In this document: in pieces, positions 58,510-64,000 of the stretch
Numbering within the stretch: the first letter of the stretch is position 1
Layout: every line of letters starts with the position of its first letter
Assembly: GCA_020438845.1 (NCBI GenBank)
Contig: JAGQTV010000112.1
Span: 42,057 to 106,056 of the forward strand
From: Mycobacterium sp.
GTDB taxonomy: Bacteria > Actinomycetota > Actinomycetes > Mycobacteriales > Mycobacteriaceae
Direction of reading: 5' to 3'
DNA: 64,000 nucleotides
The notes under the pieces: generated by a model
Told to the model about the DNA's origin: nothing
What the model saw: the letters and a program-made list of their open reading frames with translations, nothing else
The model's database searches: none
Program-made: the position numbers and the translations under genes

Positions 58510-58815
58510 CTACTTCGCCTTCTCCAGGATCTCGACCAGACGCCAGCGCTTGGTGGCCGACAGCGGCCGGGTCTCCATCAGCGAGACACGGTCGCCGATG
58601 CCGGCAACGCCGTCCTCATCGTGCGCCTTGACCTTCTTGGTGGTGCGGATGATCTTGCCGTACTTGGGGTGCTGCACGCGCGACTCGAGTTCGACAACGA
58701 TGGTCTTCTCCATCTTGTCGCTCACGACGTAGCCGATCGCAGTCTTACGACGGCCGCGCGGCTTCTCGGTAGCCGGGGTGTGCTTGGGACCCTTGGTCCC
58801 TGTGGTTTCAGCCAT
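58510..58815 (-). CDS. rpsQ: 30S ribosomal protein S17
   Basis: 16S rRNA-binding OB-fold protein of 101 residues with a Lys/Thr-rich extension before the core [20 protein letters not shown] and the end [16 protein letters not shown]. Last gene of the S10 transcript here. rplN, normally next, is about 8.5 kb further on. Confidence 0.98.
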   Translation of the reverse strand: MAETTGTKGPKHTPATEKPRGRRKTAIGYVVSDKMEKTIVVELESRVQHPKYGKIIRTTKKVKAHDEDGVAGIGDRVSLMETRPLSATKRWRLVEILEKAK

Positions 58816-58817
58816 TT

Positions 58818-59048
58818 CTAGTCCTCACCACCGGGCCCGGCGGCCAGGCCCAGTTCACGTTCGCGCAGCACGGTGTAGATGCGCGCAATCTCCTGACGCA
58901 CGGTGCGAAGCCGGCGATTGTTGGACAGCTGCCCGGTAGCCATCTGGAAGCGCAGATTGAACAGCTCTTCCTTGGACTCGCGCAGCTTGTCGGTCAGTTC
59001 GGTGTCGGTCAGCTCACGCAGCTCACCGGCGCCCACGCCTACTGCCAT
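58818..59048 (-). CDS. rpmC: 50S ribosomal protein L29
   Basis: Peptide-exit protein of 76 residues: [40 protein letters not shown] and a short Gly-rich tail. It overlaps the rplP stop by one base and leaves two bases to rpsQ. Confidence 0.98.
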   Translation of the reverse strand: MAVGVGAGELRELTDTELTDKLRESKEELFNLRFQMATGQLSNNRRLRTVRQEIARIYTVLRERELGLAAGPGGED

Positions 59049-59464
59049 CAGAACTGCTCCTCTCGGGTCACGATGCGTGCCTTGATCGGCAGCTTGTGGA
59101 TCGCGCGGGTCAGTGCTGCGCGCGCGATCTCCTCATTCGGGTAGCTCAACTCGAAGAGCACCCGGCCGGGCTTGACGTTGGCAACCCACCATTCCGGCGA
59201 GCCCTTGCCCGAACCCATGCGGGTTTCGGCTGGCTTCTTGGTCAGCGGACGGTCCGGGAAGATGTTGATCCACACCTTGCCACCACGCTTGATGTGGCGG
59301 TTGATGGCGATACGGGCGGACTCGATCTGCCGGTTGGTGATGTAGGCGTGCTCCAGAGCCTGGATGCCGTAGTCACCGAAGGTAACGCTGGTGCCACCGC
59401 TGGAGATACCACGCTGCTTCGGGTGGTGTTGCTTGCGGTGCTTGACTTTGCGGGGAATCAACAT
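59048..59464 (-). CDS. rplP: 50S ribosomal protein L16
   Basis: Large-subunit protein near the A site, 138 residues. It begins [19 protein letters not shown] and has [20 protein letters not shown] and [20 protein letters not shown], all conserved. Confidence 0.98.
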   Translation of the reverse strand: MLIPRKVKHRKQHHPKQRGISSGGTSVTFGDYGIQALEHAYITNRQIESARIAINRHIKRGGKVWINIFPDRPLTKKPAETRMGSGKGSPEWWVANVKPGRVLFELSYPNEEIARAALTRAIHKLPIKARIVTREEQF

Positions 59465-59475
59465 GATTTCGTTCC

Positions 59476-60871
<1,396 letters not shown>

Positions 60872-60875
<4 letters not shown>

Positions 60876-61153
60876 CGCCGTTTACTCTTCCGGTCGTCCT
60901 TGATGTGACCCTTGAACGTCCGCGTCGGGGCGAACTCGCCCAGCTTGTGGCCGACCATCGACTCGGTGACGAACACCGGCACATGCTTGCGACCGTCGTG
61001 GACGGCGAAGGTGTGGCCGATGAAGTCCGGGATGATGGTCGAACGACGCGACCAGGTCTTGATGACCTGCTTGGTGTTCTTCTCGTTCTGAACGTCGACC
61101 TTCTTCAGCAGATGGTCGTCGACGAACGGACCCTTTTTCAGGCTGCGTGGCAT
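60872..61153 (-). CDS. rpsS: 30S ribosomal protein S19
   Basis: Small-subunit head protein of 93 residues: [40 protein letters not shown] and the end [19 protein letters not shown]. Conserved throughout. Confidence 0.98.
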
Positions 61154-61166
61154 TAGCTACTCCTGC

Positions 61167-62003
<837 letters not shown>

Positions 62004-62037
62004 GTCTGGTCCTTGGTCCTTTCGGGACACCCCGGCC

Positions 62038-62340
62038 TTAGGCCGGTGCTCCGAAGATGTCGATCGGCTTGCTTCCCGCGGCCAGGGTGACAATCGCGCG
62101 CTTGGTGTTCTTGCGCTTGCCGTAGCCGGTGCGGGTGCGCTTGCGCTTGCCCTGCCGGTTGGCGGTGTTCACCGAGTCCACCTTGACCGCGAAGATCTTC
62201 TCGATCGCGATCTTGATCTGCGTCTTGTTCGAGTCCGGGTGGACGATGAACGTGTAGACGTTGTCCTCGATCAGCCCGTAGGACTTCTCGGAGATCACCG
62301 GCGCGAGGATGATGTCGCGCGGGTCGGTCACGGTTGCCAT
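62038..62340 (-). CDS. rplW: 50S ribosomal protein L23
   Basis: Exit-site docking protein for trigger factor and SRP, 100 residues. It has [39 protein letters not shown] and [20 protein letters not shown]. The start overlaps the rplD stop by one base. Confidence 0.98.
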   Translation of the reverse strand: MATVTDPRDIILAPVISEKSYGLIEDNVYTFIVHPDSNKTQIKIAIEKIFAVKVDSVNTANRQGKRKRTRTGYGKRKNTKRAIVTLAAGSKPIDIFGAPA

Positions 62341-62990
62341 CAGGCCGACACCTCCTCTTTGGTGTTGTGCTCGATGTAAGCGTTCAGCGCCTCGACGCTG
62401 AACACCACGTCATCGGCTTTGAGCACGTCATAGGTGTTGAGCTGATCCGGCGAGATGACGTGCACGCCGGGCAGGTTGCGCACGCTGCGGGCGCCCACCT
62501 CGTCGGAGCGGCCGATGACGATCAGCACCCGCCGGCGATCGGTCAACGTGCCCAGGAACGTCTTGGCGCTCTTGGTCGACGGGGTCTGCCCGGCGATCAG
62601 CTCGGTGACCGCGTGGATCCGCTGGTTGCGGGCCCGGTCGCTGAGCGCACCGCGCAGCGCGGCGGCGATCATCTTCTTCGGGGTGCGCTGGCTGTAGTCG
62701 CGGGGCTGGGGACCGTGCACCGTGCCGCCGCCCTTGAACTGCGGAGCGCGGGTCGAGCCCTGCCGAGCGCGACCGGTGCCCTTCTGGCGGTACGGCTTGC
62801 GGCCGCCGCCGGAGACCAGCGCGCGGGTCTTGGTCGCGTGGGTGCCCTGGCGGCCGGCCGCCAGCTGGGCGGTCACCACCTGGTGCATCAGCGGGATGTT
62901 CGGCTCGACATCGAAGAGGTCAGCCGGAAGTTCGACCGTGCCGCTCTTCGTGCCGTCCGGGCTATGAACGTCAATCTTTACAGAAGCCAT
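62340..62990 (-). CDS. rplD: 50S ribosomal protein L4
   Basis: Tunnel-lining protein of 216 residues: [20 protein letters not shown], the extended-loop segment [20 protein letters not shown] and [20 protein letters not shown]. In other bacteria L4 also regulates this operon. The start overlaps the rplC stop by one base. Confidence 0.98.
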   Translation of the reverse strand: MASVKIDVHSPDGTKSGTVELPADLFDVEPNIPLMHQVVTAQLAAGRQGTHATKTRALVSGGGRKPYRQKGTGRARQGSTRAPQFKGGGTVHGPQPRDYSQRTPKKMIAAALRGALSDRARNQRIHAVTELIAGQTPSTKSAKTFLGTLTDRRRVLIVIGRSDEVGARSVRNLPGVHVISPDQLNTYDVLKADDVVFSVEALNAYIEHNTKEEVSA

Positions 62991-63643
62991 TACTTCTCAC
63001 CTCGTTTGACCGCGCTGCGAACCACGACCAGCCCGCCGGTGCGACCGGGGATCGCACCCTTGATCAACAGCACACCGTTGTCGGCGTCGACCTTGTGAAC
63101 CAGCAGATTCAACGTGGTCACCCGGTCATTGCCCATCCGGCCCGACATCCGGGTGCCCTTGAACACCCGGCCCGGGGTCGAGCAGCCGCCGATCGAGCCC
63201 GGCCGGCGGTGCACCGCCTGGGCGCCGTGCGCGGCGCCCTGGCCCCGGAAGCCGTGCCGCTTCATGGTGCCCGCGTAGCCTTTGCCTTTGGAGGTACCGG
63301 TGACATCGACGTAGTTGCCGGCCTCGAAGATCTCGGCGGTCAGCTCCTGGCCGACCTCGTAGCCCGCCGCGGCCGCCTCGTCGTCGAGACGCAGCTCGGC
63401 GAGGTGACGGCGCGGGTTGACCCCGGCGGCGGCGTATTGACCGGTGACCGGCTTGTTCACCTTGCGCGGGCTGATCTCGCCGTAGGCAACCTGCACGGCG
63501 CTGTAACCGTCCCGCTCCGGGGTGCGGATGCGGGTGACGACGTTCGGGCCGGCCTTGACGACCGTGACCGGAACGACGCGGTTGTTCTCGTCGAACACCT
63601 GGGTCATACCCAGCTTGGTGCCCAGAATGCCTTTTCTAGCCAT
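62990..63643 (-). CDS. rplC: 50S ribosomal protein L3
   Basis: Early-assembly large-subunit protein of 217 residues: [20 protein letters not shown], the loop [18 protein letters not shown]-type segment (here [20 protein letters not shown]) and [20 protein letters not shown]. It lies 11 bp after rpsJ. Confidence 0.98.
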   Translation of the reverse strand: MARKGILGTKLGMTQVFDENNRVVPVTVVKAGPNVVTRIRTPERDGYSAVQVAYGEISPRKVNKPVTGQYAAAGVNPRRHLAELRLDDEAAAAGYEVGQELTAEIFEAGNYVDVTGTSKGKGYAGTMKRHGFRGQGAAHGAQAVHRRPGSIGGCSTPGRVFKGTRMSGRMGNDRVTTLNLLVHKVDADNGVLLIKGAIPGRTGGLVVVRSAVKRGEK

Positions 63644-63654
63644 TGTCCGGTCCC

Positions 63655-63960
63655 TTACTGAATGTTCACGTCGACGCTGGCCGGCAGGTCGATGCGCATC
63701 AGCGCGTCGACCGTCTTCGGCGTGGGGTCGAGGATGTCGATGAGCCGTTTGTGCGTGCGCATCTCGAAGTGCTCCCGCGAGTCCTTGTACTTGTGCGGGG
63801 AGCGGATGACGCAGTACACGTTCTTCTCCGTCGGCAGCGGCACAGGACCGACCACGCTCGCACCGGTACGGGTGACCGTCTCCACGATCTTGCGCGCCGA
63901 GGCGTCAATGGCCTCATGGTCGTAGGCCTTGAGCCTGATGCGGATCTTCTGTCCCGCCAC
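63655..63960 (-). CDS. rpsJ: 30S ribosomal protein S10
   Basis: First gene of the S10 operon, 101 residues, also the transcription-antitermination factor NusE. It starts at a GTG ([20 protein letters not shown]) preceded by GGAG and has [20 protein letters not shown] and the end [11 protein letters not shown]. The operon promoter should lie just beyond the window edge. Confidence 0.98.
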
Positions 63961-64000
63961 GCTTCTCCTACCTCACTCCTGGTCTTGCTGCACCGCGCAC

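Overview
The window is GC-rich chromosomal DNA of a Mycobacterium sensu lato (a Mycolicibacterium-like environmental species is my best guess). The evidence is gene content and order: groES, then tsaD-rimI-tsaB-tsaE, alr, gadB, nnrD, glmS, glmM, rpsI-rplM, a cutinase cluster, the alpha operon, spc and S10 ribosomal blocks, an MPT63-type antigen, an F420-type oxidoreductase and type VII secretion-associated proteins. No prophage, insertion sequence, CRISPR array, rRNA or tRNA was recognised. No gene-free stretch exceeds 300 bases.

Layout. 1-12.7 kb, minus strand: groES behind a CIRCE operator, a secreted DUF4214/ParB-Srx-like protein, the t6A genes with rimI and an alpha/beta hydrolase, alr, gadB, nnrD and glmS. 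12.7-18.7 kb: two plus-strand genes, then on the minus strand rplM-rpsI-glmM and an overlapping pair of WXG/Esp-like proteins. 18.9-25.8 kb: the interval that in M. tuberculosis holds ESX-4. Here it has a GH3 glycosidase, one orphan Rv3446c-type gene, a CGNR protein with a 60-bp tandem repeat at its 3' end, an EamA transporter and three cutinases. 25.8-30.5 kb: the alpha operon infA-rpmJ-rpsM-rpsK-rpsD-rpoA-rplQ-truA. 30.7-39.2 kb: rmlB-rmlC, a valine-catabolic operon mmsA-fadE-mmsB with a palindrome over its promoter, a MarR regulator, and a large lipoprotein fusing a nucleophile-less lipase domain, four membrane segments and an intact esterase domain.

39.2-50.0 kb, mostly minus strand: secY-adk-map, a decayed and an intact SAM methyltransferase, sppA with a repeat insertion, and the spc block rplN to rplO. 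50.3-53.5 kb: a formylglycine-generating enzyme and the sulfatase it should activate. 53.6-58.5 kb: an inserted block of MPT63, DUF5709, a response regulator lacking the phospho-acceptor Asp, a STAS anti-sigma antagonist and a PAS/SpoIIE phosphatase. It ends at a strong hairpin. 58.5-64 kb: the S10 block rpsQ to rpsJ.

Most of the window is conserved housekeeping DNA. The best candidates for undescribed biology are the PP2C/STAS/pseudo-receiver block, the pseudo-lipase/esterase lipoprotein, the secreted ParB-like protein, the ESX-4-less locus with an orphan Rv3446c, and the palindrome at the mmsA promoter.
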